A program made the translations under genes and the position numbers. A stretch of 64,000 nucleotides of DNA from Nocardia asteroides (GTDB lineage Bacteria; Actinomycetota; Actinomycetes; Mycobacteriales; Mycobacteriaceae). The stretch is from assembly GCF_900637185.1 (NCBI RefSeq), contig NZ_LR134352.1, positions 2,966,001 to 3,030,000 of the forward strand. Direction: 5' to 3'. This document shows positions 37,808 through 45,755 of the stretch, one piece after another. A model generated the notes under the pieces. That model had not been told where the DNA came from. It searched no databases and saw nothing but the letters and a program-made list of their open reading frames with translations. Every line of letters begins with the position of its first letter. Position 1 is the first letter of the stretch.

Positions 37808-38511
37808 TGCGAGCGACCCTGCTGCGCGCGGGCGCGGCCGTGTCGGCGTGCGCGGCGCTGGCCGGAGTCGCCGGGTGCGGGTCCGACGACGAGTCCACCG
37901 CGTCCTTCCCGTCGGCCGCCACCGCGGCGCCGGGCACCGGCGCCGTCGTGCGCGACAACGCCCAGCTGTCGGCGGGCCTGCTGGGCGCGGGCGATCTGCC
38001 CGGTGACTTCACCGCCATGCCGCCGCGCACCACGTCGGGCGAGGGCGCCGCGGTGCCGCCCGCCGCACCGACGAATCCGCCCGACTGCGGGCGCCTGCTC
38101 AGCCCCGTCGCCGAGCAGTGGCCGGGCTCGGCGGCCGCCGCGTCGGTGCAGTTCGCGGGCCCGAGCTACGCCACCATCGACATCGACGCGGCGAGCTATC
38201 CCGATGCCGCGCTGGCCGCCGCGTTCGACGCGCTCCAGGCCCAGCCGCGCCGATGCGGCAGCTATACCGGCGACGACGCAGGCGTGCACATCGACTACCG
38301 CACCGCCGCGCTGGACCAGCCGCCCGCCGGGGACGCCAGTTCCGCGTTCACCCTCAGCGCGAGCAGCGAGGGGCTCACGCTCACCTCGGCGACGGCGCTG
38401 GTGCAGGTCGGCAACACCCTGGTGCAGGTGGTGGTGACCGCGCCGGAATCGGTCGATCCCGGCGTGCTGGCCGACTTGACCGCCGCGCAGGTTCGCAAGC
38501 TGCGCGGCTGA
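37804..38511 (+). CDS. Predicted lipoprotein, PknH-sensor-like?
   Basis: 235-residue lipoprotein, second of the pair. Signal peptide with lipobox GVAGC, then a domain with LLGAGDLPGDF near residue 60, NPPDCGRLL (Cys) near 92, and a second cysteine in QPRRCGSYTG near 150. This layout is reminiscent of PknH-type extracellular sensor domains in mycobacterial lipoproteins, but that is tentative. Two adjacent ATG codons begin it, overlapping the upstream stop. Convergent with the oxidoreductase gene with four bases between. Confidence 0.72.
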   Translation: MMRATLLRAGAAVSACAALAGVAGCGSDDESTASFPSAATAAPGTGAVVRDNAQLSAGLLGAGDLPGDFTAMPPRTTSGEGAAVPPAAPTNPPDCGRLLSPVAEQWPGSAAAASVQFAGPSYATIDIDAASYPDAALAAAFDALQAQPRRCGSYTGDDAGVHIDYRTAALDQPPAGDASSAFTLSASSEGLTLTSATALVQVGNTLVQVVVTAPESVDPGVLADLTAAQVRKLRG

Positions 38512-38515
38512 CCCG

Positions 38516-39373
38516 CTAGCCGCTGACGGCGGCGGGGGCGAGCTTGCCGCCCAGGTACTCGATGTAGCCGCGCACCTCGTCGGCCGACTTGTCGGGCACC
38601 CCGAAGACCACCTCGGTGACGCCGAGCTCGGCCCACTGCTCGAGCTGGGCCGCATTGTGGCGGCCCGCCAGCGCGATCACACGCGGGCTGCCCTCGCGGC
38701 CCGCCTCGCTCCAGACCCGGTTCAGCAGCGCGATCTTGTCGCCCAGCTCGCCCTCGGTGGGGGTGGTGATCCAGCCGTCGGCGTGGCGGGCCAGCCAGCC
38801 GAAGGTCTTCTCGGTGCCGCCCGCGCCCAGCAGCACCGGAATGGTCGGGCTGGTCGGCTTCGGCCAGGACCAGCTCGGCCCGAATCGCACGAACTCGCCG
38901 TCGAACTCGGCTTCCTCCTGCGACCAGATGGTGCGCATCGCGTCGAGGTTCTCGCGCAGGACGGTGCGCCGCTTCTGCGGCGGGACGCCGTGGTGGGCGA
39001 GTTCGTCGGTGTTCCAGCCGAATCCGACGCCGAGTTCGACCCGGCCGCCGGAGAGGTGGTCGAGGGAGGCGATGGTCTTGGCCAGGGTGATCGGATGGTG
39101 CTCGGCGGGCAGTGCCACCGCCGTCGACAGGGTGATCCGCTCGGTCACCGCGGCGGCAGTGGCCAGCGCGACCCACGGGTCGAGGGTGCGCAGGTAGCGG
39201 TCGTCGGGCAGCGAGGAGTCGCCGGTCTGCGGATGCGCCGCGGCCCGCACCACCGGGATGTGGGTGTGCTCCGGCACGTAGAACGAATCGAACCCGGCCT
39301 TCTCCGCGGCCAGCGCGGCATCGGCGGGCGTGATGCCCCGGTCACTGGTAAACAACACGAGCCCGTACCGCAT
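38516..39373 (-). CDS. LLM-class (F420-dependent type) oxidoreductase
   Basis: 285-residue TIM-barrel enzyme of the luciferase-like monooxygenase superfamily, probably using coenzyme F420 rather than FMN as is usual for actinobacterial members of this length. Visible elements: AEKAGFDSFYVPEHTHIP near the N-terminus, GGRVELGVGFGWNTDEL near 105, and PVLLGAGGTEKTFGWLARHADGW near 175. ATG 39373 is chosen because GGAGGGG is six bases upstream; an upstream in-frame start is less likely. A KstR-type operator sits 31 bp upstream, pointing to a sterol-catabolism or related lipid function. Substrate unknown. Confidence 0.88.
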   Translation of the reverse strand: MRYGLVLFTSDRGITPADAALAAEKAGFDSFYVPEHTHIPVVRAAAHPQTGDSSLPDDRYLRTLDPWVALATAAAVTERITLSTAVALPAEHHPITLAKTIASLDHLSGGRVELGVGFGWNTDELAHHGVPPQKRRTVLRENLDAMRTIWSQEEAEFDGEFVRFGPSWSWPKPTSPTIPVLLGAGGTEKTFGWLARHADGWITTPTEGELGDKIALLNRVWSEAGREGSPRVIALAGRHNAAQLEQWAELGVTEVVFGVPDKSADEVRGYIEYLGGKLAPAAVSG

Positions 39374-39403
39374 GTTCGGCCCCTCCGGATTCGACAATGA
39401 AAC

Positions 39404-39417
39404 TAGAACAAGTTCTA
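39404..39417 (-). promoter_or_regulatory. KstR-type operator
   Basis: TAGAACAAGTTCTA is a perfect inverted repeat with a two-base centre and matches the published KstR consensus TNNAACNNGTTNNA at every fixed position. It overlaps the TA of a candidate minus-strand -10 TAGTTT (39405-39400) and lies 31 bp upstream of the oxidoreductase start, suitable for repression. Confidence 0.72.
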
Positions 39418-39480
39418 TCAGTCTTTCCGGTCGGCCGGAAGACCCGCGCGGAGGCCCTTTCCCCGGCTGGACGAGGGGAA

Positions 39481-39501
39481 TAGGCTCGGAACGGTCCGAG
39501 C
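39481..39501 (+). promoter_or_regulatory. Candidate VOC gene promoter and palindrome
   Basis: TAGGCT (39481-39486) is a possible -10, and the overlapping palindrome GCTCGGA-ACGG-TCCGAGC (39484-39501) would cover the transcript start of the VOC gene. Confidence 0.4.
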
Positions 39502-39526
39502 ATCAACCTCGACCCGGAGGAATCCG

Positions 39527-39994
39527 ATGTCTGATGTTTCGCCCTTTCCCGCAGGTTATCCGCGGATCTGTCCCGGCATCTCGTGCGCGGGCGCCGCGGC
39601 CGCGATCGACTTCTACACCGCCGTCTTCGGCGTCACCGAACGCATGCGGATGCCCGGCCCCGACGGGACCGTGGCGCACAGTGAACTGCTCATCGGCGAC
39701 TCGGTGCTGATGGTCGGCGACCCGGCGCCGGAGATGGGTTTCCTCGACCCGACCGCGGTCGGTGGTTCGCCGGTGAATCTGATGGTCTACGTCGAAGACG
39801 CCGACGCCGCCTTCGCCGCCGCGCTCGGCGCGGGCGCCACCGAGATCAACCCGATGACCGACCAGTTCTACGGCGACCGCAGCGGCGCCTTCGAGGACCC
39901 GTGGGGTCACCGCTGGACCGTGGCGACCCACGTCGAGGACGTCTCGCCCGAGGAGATGCAGCGCCGCATGGACGCCATGATGGACGCGGGCTGA
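39527..39994 (+). CDS. VOC/glyoxalase-fold protein (PhnB-like)
   Basis: 155-residue cytoplasmic protein of the vicinal-oxygen-chelate fold, two beta-alpha-beta modules: AGAAAAIDFYTAVFG near residue 20 and VEDADAAFAAALGAGA near 90, with the terminal metal-ligand-like EDPWGHRWTVATH. Resembles the PhnB/glyoxalase-bleomycin-resistance group, whose substrates vary widely, so no reaction is assigned. ATG has GGAGGAA upstream. Convergent with the Rieske gene, 8 bp apart. Confidence 0.85.
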   Translation: MSDVSPFPAGYPRICPGISCAGAAAAIDFYTAVFGVTERMRMPGPDGTVAHSELLIGDSVLMVGDPAPEMGFLDPTAVGGSPVNLMVYVEDADAAFAAALGAGATEINPMTDQFYGDRSGAFEDPWGHRWTVATHVEDVSPEEMQRRMDAMMDAG

Positions 39995-40002
39995 GCCGGC
40001 GC

Positions 40003-40422
40003 TCAGGCGGGCACGATCGAATCACCTTCCACCCGAACCGGTTTCGCCAGCAGCGGGGTGGTGGCCGGACCGGCGCTGACGCTTCCGTCGAGCCCGAACC
40101 GGCTGCCGTGGCACGGGCAGTTGATCGTCCCGTTCGACACGTCGCCCACCCGGCAGCCGGCATGGGTGCAGGTGGACGACAGGCCGACGAAGGTCCCGGC
40201 CGACGGCTGGGTGATCACGGTGTCCCCGGCGATCACCCCGCCGCCGACCGGCACGTCGGCTGTTTTCGCCAGTGCCCCCGTCGGCCCGCCCGCCGGCGCC
40301 TGCGCCCCGGCGGGCGCGGTCTCGTCCTTCCCGCCGCACGCCGCCACGGTCGCGGCGGCCGCCAGTACGCCCGCGCCGACGAACGCGGTTCTGCGGTCGA
40401 TCCGGATCTCGTTACTGGTCAT
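40003..40422 (-). CDS. Exported Rieske [2Fe-2S] protein
   Basis: 139-residue protein with one Rieske domain: cluster ligands in [11 protein letters not shown] and NCPCHGSRF (Cys-His ... Cys-His) near residues 85-105. The N-terminus has an RR motif (DRRTAF) before a hydrophobic stretch ending VAAC, which fits Tat export followed by lipid attachment. Small stand-alone exported Rieske proteins of this type are common in actinobacteria and are not cytochrome bc1 subunits; the electron partner is unknown. ATG 40422 has GGAG eight bases upstream. Confidence 0.88.
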   Translation of the reverse strand: MTSNEIRIDRRTAFVGAGVLAAAATVAACGGKDETAPAGAQAPAGGPTGALAKTADVPVGGGVIAGDTVITQPSAGTFVGLSSTCTHAGCRVGDVSNGTINCPCHGSRFGLDGSVSAGPATTPLLAKPVRVEGDSIVPA

Positions 40423-40562
40423 CGCTGGAACTCCGATCGAAGCTGTCGACATGAGCAAGGCGACCGCTGCTCCGGGGCCCGCTCCTTATCGGTTCAACGG
40501 AACCCGCCCGTCCCGGGTTCGAATCGAGGGATTCCCTGATGTGGACACCGCGTCCGAGGGCC

Positions 40563-40568
40563 TACCGT
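40563..40568 (+). promoter_or_regulatory. Residual -10 element before the oxidoreductase pseudogene
   Basis: TACCGT ends seven bases before GTG 40576, the same layout as the intact leaderless genes here. Confidence 0.45.
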
Positions 40569-40575
40569 CACCTGG

Positions 40576-40893
40576 GTGAAGGCGATCGTGCAGCAGGTCT
40601 ACGGGTCATCGGCGGTGCTGGAGGTGGCGCAGGTCGAGCGGCCCGTCGCGGGCCCGCCGTCCCGCTGGCCGCCAATACCGCGCTGACCTGCCTGGGGCAT
40701 GTCCAGGACCGGCAGCGCGTGCTGATCATCGGCGCCTCGGGCGGAGTGGGCACCTTCTCGGTGCAGATCGCGCAGGCCGCGGGCGCGGTGGTCACGGGGG
40801 TGTGCAGCACCCGCAATGTCGATCTGGTCCGCGGCGATCCACTACAGGGAAACCGAGCACGCCAGGGCGAAGATCACCGTCACCGTCGGCTGA
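40576..40893 (+). pseudogene. Decayed zinc-less alcohol dehydrogenase/quinone oxidoreductase
   Basis: Remnant of an NAD(P)-dependent medium-chain oxidoreductase normally about 320 residues. The N-terminus MKAIVQQVYGSSAVLEVAQV is in one frame (40576 to about 40650), the nucleotide-binding part LIIGASGGVGTFSVQIAQAAGA in another (about 40665-40830), and the C-terminal end AAIHYRETEHARAKITVTVG returns to the first frame (40831-40893). Large pieces of the first half and of the region after the nucleotide fold are missing, so at least two deletions have destroyed it. The segment before it, from 40423, holds no gene. Confidence 0.85.
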
Positions 40894-40899
40894 CCGGGG

Positions 40900-41535
40900 T
40901 CACTGCAAGCGGAACTCCATCATCGCGATCGCGTCGTCGACCGCGGTGACGAGGGTTTCCAGGCGGGCATGGGGGTCCGGCGCCGCCAGGGCGGCCTGCC
41001 GATCGGTTGGCCCGATCGGCAGGCGCGCGGCCAGCTCGTAGGAGCGGATGCCCGGATCGGGCGACAGGTCCTCCAGCGACGCCGACGGCGGCGGTCGCCG
41101 GATCCCGGAGCGCCGGGCGAGCTGCGCGGTGAGCGTGTGCAGCCGATCGGCGCGCTTGCGCAGGTCGGCCACGAGATCGGTGTCGTCGGCGCCGATCTCG
41201 TCCGGCCACACCCGCACGTCGGCCCTGGGGTAGGGCGCGTCGGTCAGCCACTCGTCGACCCGGATCCGCTCGGTGCCCACACAGCGCAGCCGGAACCGCG
41301 ACCCCGCCAGCTCGATCACGTCGACGATGCGCGCGATCACGCCCACATCGGTGCGCACGTCGCCACCGCCGACCTCGTGCCCGCGGGCGATGAGCACCAC
41401 GCCGAACTCCGGCTCCCGGTGCCCGTCGAGGCAGTCCTCGACCAGCGCGACATAGCGCGGTTCGAAGATCTGCAACGACAGCGGCTCGCCGGGCAGCAGG
41501 ACCGCGCCCAGCGGGAACATAGGGATCTCCACCAT
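40900..41535 (-). CDS. Lon protease substrate-binding-domain protein
   Basis: 211-residue cytoplasmic protein made of a LON N-terminal (PUA-like) substrate-binding domain: IPMFPLGAVLLPGEPLSLQIFEPRY at the N-terminus and the FGVVLIARG strand near residue 45, followed by a helical region. No ATPase or peptidase domain, so it is not a protease; stand-alone versions are widespread with unproven role. ATG 41535 is chosen because the fold begins there; a GTG one codon earlier is possible. Follows acs on the same strand after 64 bp. Confidence 0.82.
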   Translation of the reverse strand: MVEIPMFPLGAVLLPGEPLSLQIFEPRYVALVEDCLDGHREPEFGVVLIARGHEVGGGDVRTDVGVIARIVDVIELAGSRFRLRCVGTERIRVDEWLTDAPYPRADVRVWPDEIGADDTDLVADLRKRADRLHTLTAQLARRSGIRRPPPSASLEDLSPDPGIRSYELAARLPIGPTDRQAALAAPDPHARLETLVTAVDDAIAMMEFRLQ

Positions 41536-41599
41536 CACAGCATGCCCGGTGTCGTGCGCGCCGCGCCCATCCGACATGCGCGCGTGCCGGAAAGTCCGC

Positions 41600-43543
41600 T
41601 CATCCCTTGGCGATCGCCTCGAACACGGTCGGGTCGACCAGCGTGGAGGTGTCGCCCAGTTCGCGGCCCTCGGCCACGTCGCGCAGCAGCCGGCGCATGA
41701 TCTTGCCGCTGCGGGTCTTGGGCAGCTCCGGGACGATGTGGATCTCGCGTGGCCGGGCGATCGGGCTGATCTCCAGCGACACCGCGGCCTTCAGCTCGGT
41801 GACGAGTTCGTCGCCGGTCGCCGCCGACCCGGTGAGGATGACGAAGGCGACGATGCCCTGCCCGGTGGTGGCGTCGGAGGCGCCGACCACGGCGGCCTCG
41901 GCTACGGCCGGATGTCCGACCAGCGCCGACTCCACCTCGGCGGTGGAGATGCGGTGCCCCGAGACGTTCATGACGTCGTCGACCCGGCCCAGGATCCACA
42001 GGTCGCCGTCCGCGTCGGCCTTGGCGCCGTCGCCGGCGAAGTACCAGCCCTCGGAAGCGAAACGCTGCCAATAGGTTTCGCGGAACCGGTCCATGTCGCC
42101 CCAGATGCCGCGCAGCATCGAGGGCCACGGCTGGTCCAGCACCAGCAGACCCGAGGCGTCGTTGCCGAGCGGGGTGCCGTCGTCGTCGACCACCGCCGCC
42201 GAGATCCCCGGCAGTGCCGCCGTCGCCGCGCCGGGTTTGGTGTCGGTGACGCCGGGCAGCGGGGAGATCATGATGGCGCCGGTTTCGGTCTGCCACCAGG
42301 TGTCGACGATGGGGGTCTTGTTCGCGCCGATGACCTCGCGGTACCAGCGCCAGGCTTCGGGGTTGATGGGTTCGCCGACGGAGCCGAGCAGGCGCAGGGT
42401 GGTGAGGTTGTGGGCGTCGGGGATCTCGCGTCCCCATTTCATGAAGGTGCGGATGAGGGTGGGGGCGGTGTAGTAGATGGTGACGCCGTATTTTTCGATG
42501 ATTTCGAAGTGGCGGTGTTCGGTGGGGGAGTTGGGGGTGCCTTCGTAGACGATCTGGGTGGCGCGGTTGGCCAGGGGTCCGTAGACGATGTAGCTGTGGC
42601 CGGTGACCCAGCCGATGTCGGCGGTGCACCAGTAGATGTCGGTGCCTGCTTTGTGGTCGAAGACGTTGTGGTGGGTGTAGGCGGTTTGGGTGAGGTAGCC
42701 GCCGGTGGTGTGCAGGATGCCTTTGGGTTTTCCGGTGGTGCCGGAGGTGTAGAGGATGAAGAGGGGGTGTTCGGCGGGGAAGGGCTGGGCTTCGTGGGAA
42801 GGCGAAGCGAGGGAGACGGTTTCGTCCCACCACAGGTCGCGCACCTCGGTCCACGGCACGTCCAGCCCGGTCCGGCGGACCACCAGCACGTGCTCCACGG
42901 AGGTGGGATCGTCGCCGAGCGCCTCGTCCACCGCCGACTTCAGCGGGGCGGGCTTGCCGCGGCGCCACTGCCCGTCGGTGGTGACGATCAGGCGGGCCTG
43001 CGCGTCGTCGACCCGCTGACGCAACGCCGTCGGCGAGAACCCGGCGAACACCACCGAATGCGGCAGACCCAGCCGCGCGCACGCCAGCATCGAGACGATG
43101 GCCTCGGGAACCATCGGCATGTAGATCGCGACGCGATCGCCCGCCACCAGCCCGAGCGCGGTGAACGCGTTGGCCGCGCGCGAAACCTCGTCGAGCAGTT
43201 CGCGATACGTGATGGCGCGGGAGTCGCCGGGTTCGCCTTCCCAGTGGATGGCGACCTGGTCGCCGTGGCCGTCGAGGACGTGGCGATCGACGCAGTTGTA
43301 GGCGACGTTGAGCTCGCCGTCGGCGAACCAGCGCGCGACCGGTGCGTCGCTCCAGTCCAGGACCTGGGTGAAGGGGGTGTGCCAGTGCAGCCGGTCGGCC
43401 TGCTCGGCCCAGAAGCCGTCACGGTCGGTGTCGCCGCGGGCGTAGAGCGAGGCATCGGCGTTGGCCTGGGCGACGAACTCCGCGGCGGGCGGGTAGCTGG
43501 TCGCGTGGTCGGGCCGGGTGGGGTCGGTGACTGCACCGGTCAC
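41600..43543 (-). CDS. acs: Acetyl-CoA synthetase (acetate-CoA ligase)
   Basis: AMP-forming ligase that converts acetate, ATP and CoA to acetyl-CoA. 647 residues. The ATP-binding loop ILYTSGTTGKPKG lies near residue 270, WWQTETG near 420, GRVDDVMNVSGHRI near 525, and KTRSGKIMRRLLR near 615 carries the lysine that is reversibly acetylated in studied homologues. GTG 43543 has AAGGAGA six bases upstream. The 42.35-42.83 kb stretch uses noticeably different synonymous codons. Downstream of the symporter genes, so uptake and activation of acetate are grouped. Confidence 0.95.
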   Translation of the reverse strand: MTGAVTDPTRPDHATSYPPAAEFVAQANADASLYARGDTDRDGFWAEQADRLHWHTPFTQVLDWSDAPVARWFADGELNVAYNCVDRHVLDGHGDQVAIHWEGEPGDSRAITYRELLDEVSRAANAFTALGLVAGDRVAIYMPMVPEAIVSMLACARLGLPHSVVFAGFSPTALRQRVDDAQARLIVTTDGQWRRGKPAPLKSAVDEALGDDPTSVEHVLVVRRTGLDVPWTEVRDLWWDETVSLASPSHEAQPFPAEHPLFILYTSGTTGKPKGILHTTGGYLTQTAYTHHNVFDHKAGTDIYWCTADIGWVTGHSYIVYGPLANRATQIVYEGTPNSPTEHRHFEIIEKYGVTIYYTAPTLIRTFMKWGREIPDAHNLTTLRLLGSVGEPINPEAWRWYREVIGANKTPIVDTWWQTETGAIMISPLPGVTDTKPGAATAALPGISAAVVDDDGTPLGNDASGLLVLDQPWPSMLRGIWGDMDRFRETYWQRFASEGWYFAGDGAKADADGDLWILGRVDDVMNVSGHRISTAEVESALVGHPAVAEAAVVGASDATTGQGIVAFVILTGSAATGDELVTELKAAVSLEISPIARPREIHIVPELPKTRSGKIMRRLLRDVAEGRELGDTSTLVDPTVFEAIAKG

Positions 43544-43575
43544 GAGAAATCTCCTTCGAACGAACAGGGGTGAAA

Positions 43576-43607
43576 CCCGTGCCGGTGGCTGGGACCACCG
43601 GCACGGG
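43576..43607 (-). terminator. Terminator between actP and acs
   Basis: Perfect 13-bp stem CCCGTGCCGGTGG (43576-43588) / CCACCGGCACGGG (43595-43607), six-base loop. Read on the minus strand it is followed by TTTCA, so it terminates the symporter transcript and separates acs. Confidence 0.8.
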
Positions 43608-43617
43608 CAGGGCAACG

Positions 43618-45252
43618 TCAGTGCGAGATCGCCTTCTCCGCACCGACACCGGTCAGCGCCCGGACTTCCATCTCCGCGGCCTTGGCGTTGTCGGCCTGCT
43701 CGCCACGGCCGCCGACATAGGTGCCGACGATGCCGAGGACGAAGGCCAGCGGAATGGACACGATGCCCGGGTTGGACAGCGGGAACCAGTGGAAATCGGC
43801 GCCGGTGATCATCGAGGTCTTGGTGCCCGACACCGCCGGGGAGAACACGATGAGCACGATCGTCGAGATCAGGCCGCCGTACATCGACCACAGCGCGCCG
43901 GTGGTGTTGAAACGGCGCCAGAACAGCGAGTACAGGATGGTCGGCAGGTTGGCGGCCGCGGCCACCGCGAACGCCAGCGCCACCAGGAACGCGATGTTCT
44001 GGCCGTTGGCCAGGATGCCGAGCCCGATCGCGAGCACACCGATCACCACGGCGGTGATCCGCGAGACCCGCACCTGCTTGCGCTCGTCGACCTTGCCCTT
44101 CTTGAGCACGCTGGCGTAGATGTCGTGGGCGAACGAGGCCGAGGCGGTGATCGTCAGACCGGCCACCACGGCCAGGATCGTCGCGAACGCGACCGCCGAG
44201 ATCACCCCGAGCAGGATGACGCCGCCCAGCTCGAACGCCAGCAGCGGCGCCGCCGAGTTCTGGCCACCCGCCGCCGCGAGGATCCGGTCCGGGCCGACGA
44301 TGGCCGCCGCGCCGTACCCGAGCACCAGGGTGAACAAGTAGAACGCGCCGATCAGGCTGATCGCCCAGACCACCGAGCGCCGAGCCTCTTTCGCGGTCGG
44401 GACCGTGTAGAAGCGCATCAGCACGTGCGGCAGACCCGCGGTGCCGAGCACCAGCGCCAGACCCAGCGAGACGAAGTTCAGCTTGGAGGTCTCGCTGCCG
44501 CCGTACTGGGCGCCGGGCGCCAGCACGTCGCGGGCGGCCACGGCCTTGTTGGCCGACTCGCTCACCGATTCCTGTGCGGCGCCGAGAATGTCGGAGAAGT
44601 TGAAGCCGAACTTGGCCAGCACCAGCACCGTCATGAACGCGGCGCCCGCGATCAGCAGCACCGCCTTGATGATCTGCACCCAGGTGGTGCCCTTCATGCC
44701 ACCGACCAGCACGTACACGATCATCAGCACGCCGACGATCGCGATCACGACCGATTGCCCAGCGCGCGAGGAGATGTCGAGCAGCAGCGCCACCAGGCCA
44801 CCCGCGCCCGCCATCTGCGCGAGCAGATAGAACAGCGACACGGTGAGCGTGGTCAGCGCGGCCGCGGTGCGCACCGGGCCTTCCTTCAGCCGGAAGCTGA
44901 GCACGTCGGCCATGGTGAACTTGCCGGTGTTGCGCAGCATCTCGGCCACCAGCAGCAGCGCGACCAGCCAGGCGACCAGGAACCCGATCGAATACAGGAA
45001 CCCGTCGTAGCCGTACACCGCGATGGCGCCCGCGATGCCGAGGAAGCTCGCCGCCGACAGATAGTCACCGGCGATGGCGATGCCGTTCTGCGGACCGGAG
45101 AATCCGCGGCCGCCGGTGAAGTAGTCGGCGGCACTGGCGTTGTTGCGGCTGGCCCGGATCACCACGACCATGGTGACCGCGACGAACAGCGCGAAAATGG
45201 CGATATTGGCGACCGGGTTACCCACGGTCGTCTCCGCGGCGAGGATGTTCAC
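43618..45252 (-). CDS. actP: Sodium/solute symporter, acetate-permease type (ActP/MctC-like)
   Basis: 544-residue membrane symporter of the SSS family with about 13 helices; family members of this group move acetate, pyruvate or propionate with Na+ or H+. Motifs: TGGRGFSGPQNGIAIAGDYLSAASFLG near residue 45, GGMKGTTWVQ near 164, and GTAGLPHVLMRFYTVP near 275. GTG start overlaps the preceding small gene's stop (GTGA), the standard DUF485-ActP arrangement. Substrate inferred from the neighbouring acs gene. Confidence 0.92.
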   Translation of the reverse strand: MNILAAETTVGNPVANIAIFALFVAVTMVVVIRASRNNASAADYFTGGRGFSGPQNGIAIAGDYLSAASFLGIAGAIAVYGYDGFLYSIGFLVAWLVALLLVAEMLRNTGKFTMADVLSFRLKEGPVRTAAALTTLTVSLFYLLAQMAGAGGLVALLLDISSRAGQSVVIAIVGVLMIVYVLVGGMKGTTWVQIIKAVLLIAGAAFMTVLVLAKFGFNFSDILGAAQESVSESANKAVAARDVLAPGAQYGGSETSKLNFVSLGLALVLGTAGLPHVLMRFYTVPTAKEARRSVVWAISLIGAFYLFTLVLGYGAAAIVGPDRILAAAGGQNSAAPLLAFELGGVILLGVISAVAFATILAVVAGLTITASASFAHDIYASVLKKGKVDERKQVRVSRITAVVIGVLAIGLGILANGQNIAFLVALAFAVAAAANLPTILYSLFWRRFNTTGALWSMYGGLISTIVLIVFSPAVSGTKTSMITGADFHWFPLSNPGIVSIPLAFVLGIVGTYVGGRGEQADNAKAAEMEVRALTGVGAEKAISH

Positions 45253-45605
45253 GCTCGGCCTTCCTCGAGAGATGCGCGGATGGCCGCGGCACGCGGGTCC
45301 AGCTCACGATTGGCGAACCGGACGTAGAGCCCGGTGATGAGGAACGTGGAGACGAACTGCCCGAGGCCGAGCAGCAGGCCCACGTTGATGTTGCCGAAGA
45401 CCTCGGTCGCCATGAAGTCGTGCGCGTAGGCACCGAGCAGCACATAGCTGAGGTACCACAGCAGGAACAGGGCGGTCATCGGGAAGACGAAGCGGCGCAG
45501 GCGGTTGCGCAGTTCCTGGAACTGCGGGCTCTGCTGCACGGCGAGCCATTCGTCGGCACTCGGCGTGCGCCGGTCGGGCGCTTCTGCGGTGTCGGTGTCG
45601 GTCAT
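45249..45605 (-). CDS. DUF485-family membrane protein (YjcH-like)
   Basis: 118-residue membrane protein with two helices (FVFPMTALFLLWYLSYVLLG and GLLLGLGQFVSTFLITGLYVRF), typical of the DUF485 proteins encoded immediately before acetate symporters. The role is unknown, probably accessory to the permease. Start ATG 45605; GTGA overlap with actP shows coupling. The 150-bp gap upstream (45606-45755) contains no gene and a GCGTGGG direct repeat. Confidence 0.88.
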   Translation of the reverse strand: MTDTDTAEAPDRRTPSADEWLAVQQSPQFQELRNRLRRFVFPMTALFLLWYLSYVLLGAYAHDFMATEVFGNINVGLLLGLGQFVSTFLITGLYVRFANRELDPRAAAIRASLEEGRA

Positions 45606-45755
45606 GCCTGGGGTCCTAGCGTGAGGGTGGTCGTGCGTGCAGTGACCGTAAGGCTCCCGGCGTGGGCGCACTATGATGTGGCGTGGGTCACTCGCCGAAG
45701 GTGGCCGTCGCTGCGGTGAACGGTCGCTGTGGTGCGACGAACGGTCGGCGCGAGA

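Noticed and set aside
40512..40530. tRNA T-arm-like GGTTCGAATC, possible tRNA remnant or attachment site
   Set aside because: The flanking bases do not form a five-pair T stem and no acceptor or anticodon arm is present; TTCGAA is a chance palindrome.
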